Positions 28,104-37,184 of a stretch of DNA of 64,000 nucleotides are shown here, piece after piece. A program made the position numbers and the translations under genes. Location of the stretch: the NCBI RefSeq assembly GCF_945952055.1, contig NZ_CAMFHB010000010.1, positions 62,001 through 126,000 on the forward strand, read 5' to 3'. Below the pieces are notes generated by a model that made no database searches, was not told where the DNA came from, and saw only the letters and a program-made list of their open reading frames with translations. The DNA is from an uncultured Alsobacter sp. GTDB lineage: Bacteria; Pseudomonadota; Alphaproteobacteria; Rhizobiales; Beijerinckiaceae. How positions within the stretch are numbered: the first letter of the stretch is position 1; every line of letters starts with the position of its first letter.

Positions 28104-28729
28104 ACGGCAAGACGCTCCGGGGCGATGGCGACGATGGTGTCGATGTGGTGGCCGAGCGCCTGGGCCAGGCTCTCGCCGCCTTTGTCCAGGGCGGCGATGA
28201 GCGGCTGGTGGCGGCGGGCGGTCTCGACGAGCGGGCGCTGGTGGCGCGGCTCCCACAGCTTCTGGCGGTGCGAGTGCAGGATGCAGCGCTGCAGGATCTG
28301 GTCGAGCGAACGCAGGCCGGCGATGCGGAAGATCGCCATGTGGAAGGCGGTGTCGATCTCGATCAGGCCATAGTCGTCACCGGCGCGAGCGGCCTCTTCC
28401 ATGTCCGCGAGGAGCGCCTGCAGGCGGGTGACGTCGTCGCGCTGACACCGGGCCGCCGCGCGCATCGCTCCGCGGGTCTCGAGGCGCCGGCGCAGCGCCA
28501 GCATCTCCTCGGCCTCGTCGGCCTCGAGCGGCGTGACCATGGTGCCGCGGTGGCCGTTGCGGAGAACCAGCCCATCCTCCTGCAGCCGCAGCAAGGCCTC
28601 GCGCACGGTCCCCTGGCTGCAGCCGAGCTCCTGCGCCACCCCGAGCTCGGTGAGGCCCGTCTCGGGCTTCAGCTCGTTGAGCAGGATCCGTCGCTTGAGC
28701 GTGGAGTAGACCGCGTCGCGCGGGCGCAC
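28100..28729 (-). CDS. GntR-family transcriptional regulator (FCD/FadR subfamily)
   Basis: A 209-residue regulator with an N-terminal winged HTH ('LGVAQELGCSQGTVREALLR' at about 30-50) and an all-helical FCD ligand domain with metal-binding candidates ('EIDTAFHMAIF' and later 'HRQKLWEPRH', 'RHQPLI'). GTG 28729 was chosen because GAGGAA lies 7 bases upstream; the longer frame begins with TTG at 28786 with no site, and that stretch is A/T-rich and contains a palindrome, as expected of a promoter. It probably represses the operon it heads, and the sugar or a breakdown product should relieve it. Confidence 0.8.
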   Translation of the reverse strand: MRPRDAVYSTLKRRILLNELKPETGLTELGVAQELGCSQGTVREALLRLQEDGLVLRNGHRGTMVTPLEADEAEEMLALRRRLETRGAMRAAARCQRDDVTRLQALLADMEEAARAGDDYGLIEIDTAFHMAIFRIAGLRSLDQILQRCILHSHRQKLWEPRHQRPLVETARRHQPLIAALDKGGESLAQALGHHIDTIVAIAPERLAV

Positions 28730-28744
28730 CGGCGTTTCCTCGTG

Positions 28745-28762
28745 TTGATTATCGATATTGAT
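28745..28762 (-). promoter_or_regulatory. A/T-rich palindromic site upstream of the GntR gene
   Basis: A TATCGATA palindrome (28750-28757) is flanked by direct TTGAT repeats (28745-28749 and 28758-28762) in an otherwise GC-rich region. It lies 16-33 bases upstream of the chosen GTG start. This would suit an operator or -10 region for autoregulation of the GntR-headed operon. No experimental consensus is claimed. Confidence 0.4.
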
Positions 28763-28804
28763 ATTCGGGTTGGCGGAGGCTGGCAAGGGGGCGGGGGCAC
28801 GATG

Positions 28805-28924
28805 ATGCGTCCTTCGACACGGCCGCTCCGCGGCCTGCTCAGGATGAGGGCCATTGTTGTTGTTTTGCAGATACTAACAGTCCTCGTCCCGAGCAGCCGC
28901 CGGAGGCGGCGTGTCGAAGGACGC
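28805..28924. repeat. 120-bp imperfect inverted repeat (second repeat type)
   Basis: Two 44-base arms (28805-28848 and 28881-28924) are inverted copies of each other. They begin with the identical 14 bases TGCGTCCTTCGACA and end near CTCAGGATGAGG / its variant. Each arm has an inner GC palindrome (ggccgc-tccgcggcc; gccgcc-ggaggcggc) whose bases differ between arms, so the arms diverged while keeping their hairpins. The 32-base centre is A/T-rich. The 'GTCCTTCGA...CTCAGGATGAGG' type resembles intergenic repeats common in Hyphomicrobiales. It lies between the GntR operon and the DUF4864 gene. Confidence 0.8.
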
Positions 28925-28943
28925 AGGACCCCTCAGCCGCGCG

Positions 28944-29363
28944 TCACACCGAGGGCGGCGCCTTGACCAGCCGGCATCCGGCGATCTTCCAGGAGCCGTC
29001 CGGCTGCTGCTCCATGCTGTAGATCGCGATCCACTCCTCGCCGGCGGCATCGGTCAGGCGCACGTCCTGTTCCGGGCCGGTCGCCGTGTCCCGCAGGGCC
29101 TCGAAGGCGCGCGACTTCGGCCGGTACACGGGTTGGTAGCCATTGCGAACCATGCCCATGAAGATGTCCTCGGTCCGGAACATCTGCTGAATGCCGGGCG
29201 AAGCATAGAACCAGGCGCGCTGGCCGTCGTCGGCGAGGAAAGCATCGAGCTGCGAGCCGATGACGTCGCGAATGGCGGCCGCGTCCGGCGCGGCCTGGGC
29301 CCAGGTCGGCCCGGCGGCGAGCGATGCGGCGGCCAGACCGGCCAGGAAGCTGCGTCTTCTCAT
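28944..29363 (-). CDS. DUF4864 domain-containing secreted protein
   Basis: A 139-residue exported protein. The N-terminus 'MRRRSFLAGLAAASLAAG' is a twin-arginine or Sec signal, cut near 'WAQA'. The mature domain ('IRDVIGSQLDAFLADDGQRA' ... 'DGSWKIAGCRLVKAP') matches the DUF4864 pattern, a cystatin/NTF2-like alpha+beta fold of unknown role. ATG 29363 has GGAGGG 7 bases upstream. It is divergent from the oligopeptide-binding-protein gene at 29499, so the 135 bases between them should carry both promoters. Confidence 0.75.
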   Translation of the reverse strand: MRRRSFLAGLAAASLAAGPTWAQAAPDAAAIRDVIGSQLDAFLADDGQRAWFYASPGIQQMFRTEDIFMGMVRNGYQPVYRPKSRAFEALRDTATGPEQDVRLTDAAGEEWIAIYSMEQQPDGSWKIAGCRLVKAPPSV

Positions 29364-29498
29364 CGTCTCGACCCTCCTGTGCGAGGAGCTAGCGCTGGAC
29401 CGTTCAAAGGCCAGTGGGCGGATGTGCGACTCCGGTTGCACGCATGCCGGTTCTGTCGCAGGTTCACACCAGAACAATCCTTGCCGAAGGAGGACTGC

Positions 29499-31088
29499 AT
29501 GTATCACGTCACGCTCCGAACGACCGTCGCCGCGCTCGCGCTCGGCCTGGGCCTCAGCGCCGCCAGCGCGCAGATGGTCTACAACCGCGGCAACCCGGGC
29601 GATCCGGAGACGCTTGACCCGCAGAAGACCTCCACCGTGGTGGAAAGCGACGTCCTCCTCGACATGTTCGAGGGCCTCGTGACCTACGACGCCAAGGCCA
29701 ACATCGTGCCGGGCGTGGCGGAGTCCTGGTCGGCCAACGACGACGGGTCCGTCTACACCTTCAAGCTGCGCGCCAACGCCAAATGGTCGAACGGCGACCC
29801 GGTGACGGCCAGCGACTTCGTGTTCTCGTTCCAGCGCCTGATGAACCCGGAGACCGGCGCGAAGTACGCCAACATCCTCTACACCATCAAGAACGGCGAG
29901 AAGGTCAACAAGGGCCAGGCCAAGGTCGAGGAGCTCGGCGTCAAGGCGATCGACGACAAGACGCTGGAGATCGCGCTCGAGAACCCGGCTCCCTACTTCA
30001 TCGCGCAGCTCGCGCACCAGACCGGCTTCCCGGTCCACGCCGCCTCGGTGAAGAAGTTCGGCAAGGACTTCATCAAGCCGGAGAACTGGGTGTCGAACGG
30101 CGCCTACATGCTCAAGTCCTTCGTCCCGAACGACAAGATCGTGATGGTGAAGAACCCGAGCTACCGTGACGCCGCGTCGGTCAAGGTCGACCAGGTCAAC
30201 GTCTTCCCGATCGAGGACCGCGCCGCGGGCCTGCGCCGCTTCCAGGCCGGCGAGATCCACACCTACAACGACGTTCCCACCGACCAGATCAAGTTCATTC
30301 GCGAGAACCTGAAGGACAAGTTCAAGCTCGCGCCGTATCTTGGCACCTACTACTTCGTGTTCAACACGAAGAAGGAGCCCTTCACCGACGTGCGCGTGCG
30401 CCAGGCCCTCTCCATGGTGCTCGACCGCGAGTTCCTGGCCGAGGAGATCTGGGGCGGGACGATGATCCCGGCCTATTCCTTCGTGCCGCCCGGCATCGGC
30501 AACTACGGCGAGCCGGCGACTGTGTCGTGGAAGGACCTTTCGCCGATCGAGCGCGAGGACAAGGCCAAGGCGCTCCTGAAGGAGGCGGGCTACGGCCCCG
30601 GCGGCAAGAAGATGACCGTCGAGATCCGCTACAACACCTCCGAGAACCACAAGAACACCTCGGTGGCGATGGCCAACCAGTGGAAGCCCTTCAACGTCGA
30701 GGTGAAGCTGGTCAACACCGACCTGAAGACCCACTACGCGCTCCTGCGCGACAAGGGTGACTTCGACGTGGCGCGTGCCGGCTGGATCGCCGACTATTCC
30801 GACCCGCAGAACTTCCTGTTCCTGGGCGAGAGCGACAACAAGGGCCTGAACTACGCCAACTACGCCAACAAGGACTACGACGCGCTGATGAAGAAGGCGG
30901 CGGGCACGAAGGACCTCACCGAGCGCGCCAAGGTGCTCAAGCAGGCCGAGGCGATCTTCGTGAACGACCAGGCCTACATCCCGCTGATGTTCTACGGCTC
31001 GAAGAACCTCGTGTCCGACAAGGTGTCGGGCTACGAATCCAACACCCTCGATCGCCATCTGTCGCGGTTCCTGTCGATCAAGAACTGA
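29499..31088 (+). CDS. oppA: Oligopeptide ABC transporter substrate-binding protein (OppA type)
   Basis: A 529-residue periplasmic binding protein of family 5. A Sec signal peptide ends near residue 24 ('LGLSAASAQ'), followed by the typical 'NRGNPGDPETLDPQKTSTVV' start and 'DSNGRD'-free, two-lobed architecture with 'GLRRFQAGEIHTYNDVP' and 'FDVARAGWIADYSDPQNFLF' blocks. ATG 29499 has the strong site AAGGAGGA. It heads a four-gene operon with permeases at 31326 and 32239 and a double ATPase at 33389. The 'WIADYSDPQNFL' motif is shared with OppA and MppA. It should bind short peptides; the exact range is unknown. Confidence 0.85.
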   Translation: MYHVTLRTTVAALALGLGLSAASAQMVYNRGNPGDPETLDPQKTSTVVESDVLLDMFEGLVTYDAKANIVPGVAESWSANDDGSVYTFKLRANAKWSNGDPVTASDFVFSFQRLMNPETGAKYANILYTIKNGEKVNKGQAKVEELGVKAIDDKTLEIALENPAPYFIAQLAHQTGFPVHAASVKKFGKDFIKPENWVSNGAYMLKSFVPNDKIVMVKNPSYRDAASVKVDQVNVFPIEDRAAGLRRFQAGEIHTYNDVPTDQIKFIRENLKDKFKLAPYLGTYYFVFNTKKEPFTDVRVRQALSMVLDREFLAEEIWGGTMIPAYSFVPPGIGNYGEPATVSWKDLSPIEREDKAKALLKEAGYGPGGKKMTVEIRYNTSENHKNTSVAMANQWKPFNVEVKLVNTDLKTHYALLRDKGDFDVARAGWIADYSDPQNFLFLGESDNKGLNYANYANKDYDALMKKAAGTKDLTERAKVLKQAEAIFVNDQAYIPLMFYGSKNLVSDKVSGYESNTLDRHLSRFLSIKN

Positions 31089-31130
31089 GAGCTCTTGAAG
31101 CGGACGAGCGTCAGCGACCGCCTCTCAGCC

Positions 31131-31218
31131 GTCCTGCCCGGGCTTGGCCCGGGCATCCACGACTTTCGCGGGGCCGTCCGCAATTCGTGGATGGCCGGGC
31201 CAAGCCCGGCCAGGACGC
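31131..31218. repeat. Dispersed palindromic repeat, copy C (between oppA and oppB)
   Basis: An 88-base inverted repeat with outer arms CGTCCTG/CAGGACG, left half-site with gcccgggcttggcccgggc and right half-site with gccgggccaagcccggc. It lies 42 bases after the oppA stop and 107 bases before oppB. The position mirrors copy B in the sugar operon. Confidence 0.9.
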
Positions 31219-31325
31219 GGAGAGGGGGGCGGGCCGGACACACGAAGCCATTCGGATCCGATTGGGGCCTTGGCGACGTCGTTCATATTCAGTTGGCGTG
31301 ATCCAAGGCGTTCGGAGCGGGTGGG

Positions 31326-32246
31326 ATGGGGCTTTATGTCATCAGGCGGCTCTTGTCGGCCATTCCGACGCTGTTCCTGATCGTCACCATCTCGTTCTTC
31401 CTGATCCGGGTGGCCCCGGGCGGACCCTTCGACCTCGAGCGGCCGCTCGAGGCGAAGGTCATGGAGAACCTGCGCAAGATCTACCAGCTCGATCAGCCGC
31501 TCTGGTACCAGTACTGGCTCTACCTCTCCGCCCTGATGCGCGGCGACCTGGGGCCATCGTTCTATTTCCGCGACTTCACCATCGGCGAGCTCTTCGCCCG
31601 CGGGCTGCCGATCTCCATGCGGCTCGGGTTCACGGCGCTGCTGCTGGCCGTCGTCGTCGGCGGCACGCTGGGCGTCATCGCCGCCTTCCGGCAGAACCAG
31701 CCGACCGACTACGCGGTCGTGGGGCTCGCGACCTTCGGCATCACCGTGCCCACCTTCGTGGTCGCTCCCATCCTGCAGATCGTGTTCGGCCTGACGCTGT
31801 CCTGGTTTCCCGTGGGGGGCTGGAACGACGGGGCGGTGCGCAACACCGTCTTGCCCATCCTCACGCTCGCCTTGCCGCAGGTGGCCGTCGTCGCGCGCAT
31901 GACGCGGGCCGCCATGATCGAGGTGCTGCGGTCCAACCACGTGCGCACGCTGCGCGCCAACGGCCTGCCGCTGCCGGTGATCGTGCGCCACGCGCTGCGC
32001 GGGGCCGCGCTGCCGGTCGTGTCCTATCTTGGGCCGGCGGCGGCGGCGCTCCTGACCGGCTCGGTGGTGGTGGAGACGATCTTCGGCATCCCGGGCATCG
32101 GACGCTACTTCGTCGAGGGCGCCCTCAACCGCGACTACACGCTCGTGATGGGCACGGTGATCGTCATCGCGATCTTCGTGCTCGTGTTCAACCTGCTCGT
32201 GGATCTGGTCTACGCGCTCATCGACCCGCGGGTGCGCTATGAGTGA
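31326..32246 (+). CDS. oppB: Oligopeptide ABC transporter permease (OppB type)
   Basis: A 306-residue inner-membrane permease with six helices. The N-terminus 'YVIRRLLSAIPTLFLIVTIS' and the segment 'LRKIYQLDQPLWYQYWLYLS' are hallmarks of OppB/DppB. The EAA-type loop precedes 'GSVVVETIFGIPGIGRYFVE'. ATG 31326. The 3' end overlaps oppC by eight bases, indicating translational coupling. It pairs with OppC to form the membrane channel. Confidence 0.9.
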   Translation: MGLYVIRRLLSAIPTLFLIVTISFFLIRVAPGGPFDLERPLEAKVMENLRKIYQLDQPLWYQYWLYLSALMRGDLGPSFYFRDFTIGELFARGLPISMRLGFTALLLAVVVGGTLGVIAAFRQNQPTDYAVVGLATFGITVPTFVVAPILQIVFGLTLSWFPVGGWNDGAVRNTVLPILTLALPQVAVVARMTRAAMIEVLRSNHVRTLRANGLPLPVIVRHALRGAALPVVSYLGPAAAALLTGSVVVETIFGIPGIGRYFVEGALNRDYTLVMGTVIVIAIFVLVFNLLVDLVYALIDPRVRYE

Positions 32247-33387
32247 CGTGAGCACGCCCGACACCGTGGCCGCCGCGCTCTCGACCTCGGCGCCGGTCAA
32301 GGGGCGCTCGCTCTGGGCCGACGCCCGGACGAGGCTCGTGCGCAACCGCGCCGCCCTGGCCAGCATCGTGGTGCTGACCTTCGTGGCCATCGCCTGCATC
32401 GTCGGGCCGCTGGTCACCGGGCACGACTACGACCAGGTCTACCAGGACTATGTCCGCGTGCCGGCGCAGTGGCAGGCCTACCCGACGCCGGACCAGATCG
32501 GTCCCGCGGTCGACCGGATCGCCTCGCGCATGCGCGCCAAGGTGGAGAGCCAGCAGGTCACCGGCGACACGCTGCGGGTGACGCTGACCGCGCCGCGGGC
32601 CATTGACGAGCGGCTGCTGGTCTATTTCGAGCGGTCGGACCTGTTTCGCACCGCGAAGGTCGTCGAGAAGGCCGACGAGGGGAAGAAGCTGGTCGCCGAC
32701 GTGCCGATCAAGCGCAACCACTTCCTGTTCGGCACGGATTCCAACGGAAGAGACCTTCTCACCCGCACGCTCTTCGCGGGGCGGATCTCGCTGGCCATCG
32801 GCGTGCTGGCGACGACCGTCGCCATCCTCATCGGCGTGCTGTGGGGCGCCACCGCCGGCTATCTCGGCGGGCGCATCGACAACCTGATGATGCGCGCGGT
32901 CGACGTGCTCTACTCGCTGCCGTTCATCTTCTTCGTCATCCTGCTGGTCGTGTTCTTCGGCCGCAACTTCGTGCTGATGTTCCTGGCGGTGGGCGCGGTC
33001 GAATGGCTCGACATGGCCCGCATCGTCCGCGGCCAGACGCTCTCCATCAAGCGGCAGGAATACGTGCAGGCCGCCGAGGCGCTGGGCGTCACGACGGGCG
33101 GCATCCTGCGCCGGCACGTGATCCCGAACACGCTGGGGCCCGTGGTCGTCTACATGACGCTGCTGGTGCCCAAGGTGATCCTTTTGGAGAGCTTCCTGTC
33201 GTTCCTGGGCCTCGGCGTCCAGGAGCCGATGACGAGCTGGGGCGTGCTGATCGCCGAGGGCGCCAAGAACATCCAGGGCTCGACCTGGATGCTGGTGTTC
33301 CCGTCCATCTTCCTGACCGGCACGCTGTTCTGCCTCAACTTCATCGGCGACGGCTTGCGCGACGCCCTCGACCCGAAGGACCGCTGA
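32239..33387 (+). CDS. oppC: Oligopeptide ABC transporter permease (OppC type) with enlarged periplasmic loop
   Basis: A 382-residue permease. The first helix (about 38-60) is followed by a periplasmic insert of ~110 residues, larger than in E. coli OppC (about 300 residues in total). Then come 'HFLFGTDSNGRDLLTRTLF' and the ABC permease domain with five more helices, including 'YVQAAEALGVTTGGILRRHV'. ATG 32239 overlaps oppB. The insert is probably a docking surface for the binding protein. Comparable long OppC proteins occur in other alphaproteobacteria, so it is unlikely to be an artefact. Confidence 0.9.
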   Translation: MSDVSTPDTVAAALSTSAPVKGRSLWADARTRLVRNRAALASIVVLTFVAIACIVGPLVTGHDYDQVYQDYVRVPAQWQAYPTPDQIGPAVDRIASRMRAKVESQQVTGDTLRVTLTAPRAIDERLLVYFERSDLFRTAKVVEKADEGKKLVADVPIKRNHFLFGTDSNGRDLLTRTLFAGRISLAIGVLATTVAILIGVLWGATAGYLGGRIDNLMMRAVDVLYSLPFIFFVILLVVFFGRNFVLMFLAVGAVEWLDMARIVRGQTLSIKRQEYVQAAEALGVTTGGILRRHVIPNTLGPVVVYMTLLVPKVILLESFLSFLGLGVQEPMTSWGVLIAEGAKNIQGSTWMLVFPSIFLTGTLFCLNFIGDGLRDALDPKDR

Positions 33388-33388
33388 G

Positions 33389-35002
<1,614 letters not shown>

Positions 35003-35104
35003 CTACGAAAGCTGCGCGTTAACGCCAGAACATGACTGCCTTGACGGGGTTCAACCCGGTGCTCAACGTTGAGCTTCGACTGAGCACGTGGGCGGGGATG
35101 CGTC

Positions 35105-36388
35105 GTGGCTGCACTTTCCGACATTGCCGACTGGTGGGACGAGCAGAAGAAGGAAAGCGAGGAGATCCTCACGGAATGGGTCCAGGAGAACCCGGACTAC
35201 TGGGGACGAGCCGCCGCGATCCAGACCGTCATCGACCTGGGATCCGGCCTCGTGGACGTCCTTCGTTTCGGCGAGGGCTTCGCTGAAGGGGGCGTGAAGG
35301 GCGTCGGATCGGACCTGCTGCGCCTCCTGGTCATCGTGGGGCCCCTGGGCCGCGCCGGCGGGATGGCCGCGCGCTACCTTCGCACCCTCATGCAGACGGG
35401 CCGCATCCGCTTCGCCGTGCAGGTGGCCGGCGTGGACGGGCCGTGCACGTTCCAGGCCGTCAACAACGCGGTTTCGATCACCAAGGGCAAGAACCTGTTC
35501 GTCACGGTCTCGGACATGGCCGAGGCCCTCGGCAAGAAGGCGTCCGACCTGAAGCCGAACCCGCAGGATCCGAGTCTCAAGGTTCTGGGCGCGTGGGTCG
35601 AGGAGCTGATCCCGACGATCAAGCGGCTGGGCAGCCGGGTGAAGGAGGTCCACGGCCTGAAGTCGATCGGCGACGTCGTGGCGGTGGCGAAGCGCGAAAG
35701 CGGTCCGGTCATCTTCGCGATCAGAGCCACGGTCCGGACGGTCGGCGGTGCGACGGAGGAACTCCTCCATTCCGTGGTGGCAATGCGCGTGAACGGCGTC
35801 GTCAAGTTCGCCGACTACGGCGGGAAGTATGTCGCTTCGCTCGAGGAACTCGTCAACAATCTCAACTATGGCCGCTTCCAGCAGGTCGAGTTGCTGCAGA
35901 ACAAGGTTGGCGCGGCGATCATCGACGGTGCGCGCCTGACGGGTGAATATGCCGCCAAGCTGGCGCGGGGGTCCTTCCTGGCGCTGGAGGGCGTGGCCGC
36001 GATCCAGACGCCCAACGGCGTCGAGTTCGCCTTGCCCGTGAACGTCGTCACGCCGCCGATCCCGCCCATCGCACCCGAGCACGACCCGGTCGTGCTGCAG
36101 GGCAGCTTCGAGAGCTACAAGGAACGCGCCAAGGGGCGGACCGTCATAAGGCTCGATCCGATCTACATTTCGGCCGGCCGAAAGAAGGCGCCGCCGGCGA
36201 GCTATCTCACCGGCGTGCAGTTCCGCCTTAACGCGCTGGGCTTTGCGGCCGGTCCCGTCGACGGGATCATGGGGCCGATCACCGACGGTGCCGTGCGGCG
36301 GTTCCAGAAGGCCTATCCGCCGCTCAAGATCGACGGCGTGCCGGGCCCCCTGACCCAGGCCAAGCTCGCCGAGGTCGCCGGCTACTGA
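35105..36388 (+). CDS. Putative papain-like cysteine protease domain fused to peptidoglycan-binding domain
   Basis: A 427-residue protein in three parts. Residues 1-105 are helical, with a Gly-rich hydrophobic stretch ('FAEGGVKGVGSDLLRLLVIV') of the kind seen before toxin domains in polymorphic toxins. Residues ~105-255 have a papain-fold pattern: Cys114 in 'DGPCTFQAVNN', His222 in 'ELLHSVVAMRVNG' and Asp237 in 'FADYGGKY'. After a Pro-rich linker (~315-325), residues ~360-427 form a PG_binding_1 domain ('VQFRLNALGFAAGPVDG', 'GAVRRFQKAYP'). No signal peptide is visible. GTG 35105 follows GGGGA. Only the last domain is firmly recognised; the protease reading is inference. Confidence 0.6.
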   Translation: MAALSDIADWWDEQKKESEEILTEWVQENPDYWGRAAAIQTVIDLGSGLVDVLRFGEGFAEGGVKGVGSDLLRLLVIVGPLGRAGGMAARYLRTLMQTGRIRFAVQVAGVDGPCTFQAVNNAVSITKGKNLFVTVSDMAEALGKKASDLKPNPQDPSLKVLGAWVEELIPTIKRLGSRVKEVHGLKSIGDVVAVAKRESGPVIFAIRATVRTVGGATEELLHSVVAMRVNGVVKFADYGGKYVASLEELVNNLNYGRFQQVELLQNKVGAAIIDGARLTGEYAAKLARGSFLALEGVAAIQTPNGVEFALPVNVVTPPIPPIAPEHDPVVLQGSFESYKERAKGRTVIRLDPIYISAGRKKAPPASYLTGVQFRLNALGFAAGPVDGIMGPITDGAVRRFQKAYPPLKIDGVPGPLTQAKLAEVAGY

Positions 36389-36665
36389 GCGCGCGCGGTC
36401 TGCTCGCCCGCGCGGCCCCGCAACGCGCCTCCGGCGCTTGCACCTCCTCTCCACCGTCATGCTCGGGCCTGGCCCGGGCACCCACGACTTTGCAGGGGCC
36501 GTCCCGAAGTCGTGGAGGGCCGGGCCAGGACGCCGGGAGGGATGTGCAAGCTGGAGGTTCGCGAAGCGGGCGATCCCGAACGCACCGGGACAATAAATGC
36601 AATTTTAGATTGTGTGTCGTCGTGGGCGCGTTAACCTGTCGGTCATAATCGATGCGAGGGACCCC
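36389..36665 (+). promoter_or_regulatory. Intergenic region with repeat copy D and probable promoter of the LysM gene
   Basis: After copy D (36455-36532) comes an A/T-rich patch at about 36592-36655 (ataaatgcaattttagattg) with GTTAACC and TAAT near 36639-36650. These suit a promoter for the LysM/BON gene that starts at 36666. No exact -35 box is claimed. Confidence 0.35.
36455..36532. repeat. Dispersed palindromic repeat, copy D (right arm shortened)
   Basis: The left half is intact (cgtcatgctcgggcctggcccgggcacccacgac in part), while the right half has lost about ten bases from its nested palindrome (ends gggccgggccaggacg). It lies 66 bases after the stop of the papain-like/peptidoglycan-binding gene. 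Confidence 0.8.
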
Positions 36666-37112
36666 ATGGGACTGTTCAAGTTCATCAAGGACGCGGGCGC
36701 GAAGCTCTTCGGCGGCAAGGCGCAGGCGGCGACGAACGACACGCTCACCGAGACCGTGAAGTCGACCGGCCTCGACACGAGCGGCGTCCAGCTGCACGTC
36801 GACGGCGACACCGTGAAGATCTCGGGCAAGGCCATGACGCAGGAGGAGGCCGAGCGGCTGATCCTGGCGGCGGGCAACACCATCGGCGTCGCCACGGTGG
36901 ACACGGCGGACCTCATCATCACCAAGGAAACGCCCCCGGCGGAGTTCTACACGGTGAAGAAGGGCGACACGCTCTGGGCCATCGCCGAGCATCATTTCGG
37001 CAAGGGGCAGGGGGCCCGTTACACCGAGATCGTCGCGGCCAACTCGCCGCCCGTGAAGAACCCCGACCTCATCCAGCCGGGCTGGGTGCTGCGCCTTCCC
37101 CCCAAGGCCTGA
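36666..37112 (+). CDS. LysM/BON domain protein (YgaU/Kbp-like)
   Basis: A 148-residue protein with an N-terminal BON domain (about 30-85, 'VQLHVDGDTVKISGKAMTQE') and a C-terminal LysM domain (about 95-146, 'YTVKKGDTLWAIAEHHFGKG'). This domain order and length match E. coli YgaU/Kbp, a cytosolic potassium-binding protein. No signal peptide is present, which agrees with that. ATG 36666 has GAGGG upstream. A terminator-like hairpin follows. Role in potassium sensing is known for the family and not shown here. Confidence 0.8.
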   Translation: MGLFKFIKDAGAKLFGGKAQAATNDTLTETVKSTGLDTSGVQLHVDGDTVKISGKAMTQEEAERLILAAGNTIGVATVDTADLIITKETPPAEFYTVKKGDTLWAIAEHHFGKGQGARYTEIVAANSPPVKNPDLIQPGWVLRLPPKA

Positions 37113-37128
37113 CGCCCGCGTCGAGCCG

Positions 37129-37153
37129 CGGCCGGCAGGGGTGCTGCCGGCCG
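37129..37153 (+). terminator. Hairpin after the LysM/BON gene
   Basis: A perfect 10-base-pair GC stem (37129-37138 with 37144-37153) and a 5-base loop, followed by tccttgcttccc, a weak T/C-rich tail. It is 16 bases after the stop, and probably terminates or attenuates transcription into the next gene at 37185. Confidence 0.6.
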
Positions 37154-37184
37154 TCCTTGCTTCCCGCGGCGTGAGGACCGGGGA

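Noticed and set aside
25911..28373. 820-codon ORF on the plus strand
   Set aside because: It lies opposite the binding-protein, esterase and regulator genes, whose products are clearly recognisable. Its translation is Arg/Gly/Val-rich without any domain, as expected of an antisense frame in high-GC DNA.
28944..31058. 704-codon ORF on the minus strand
   Set aside because: Only its last 139 codons (from ATG 29363) form a real gene, the DUF4864 protein. The rest is antisense to oppA.
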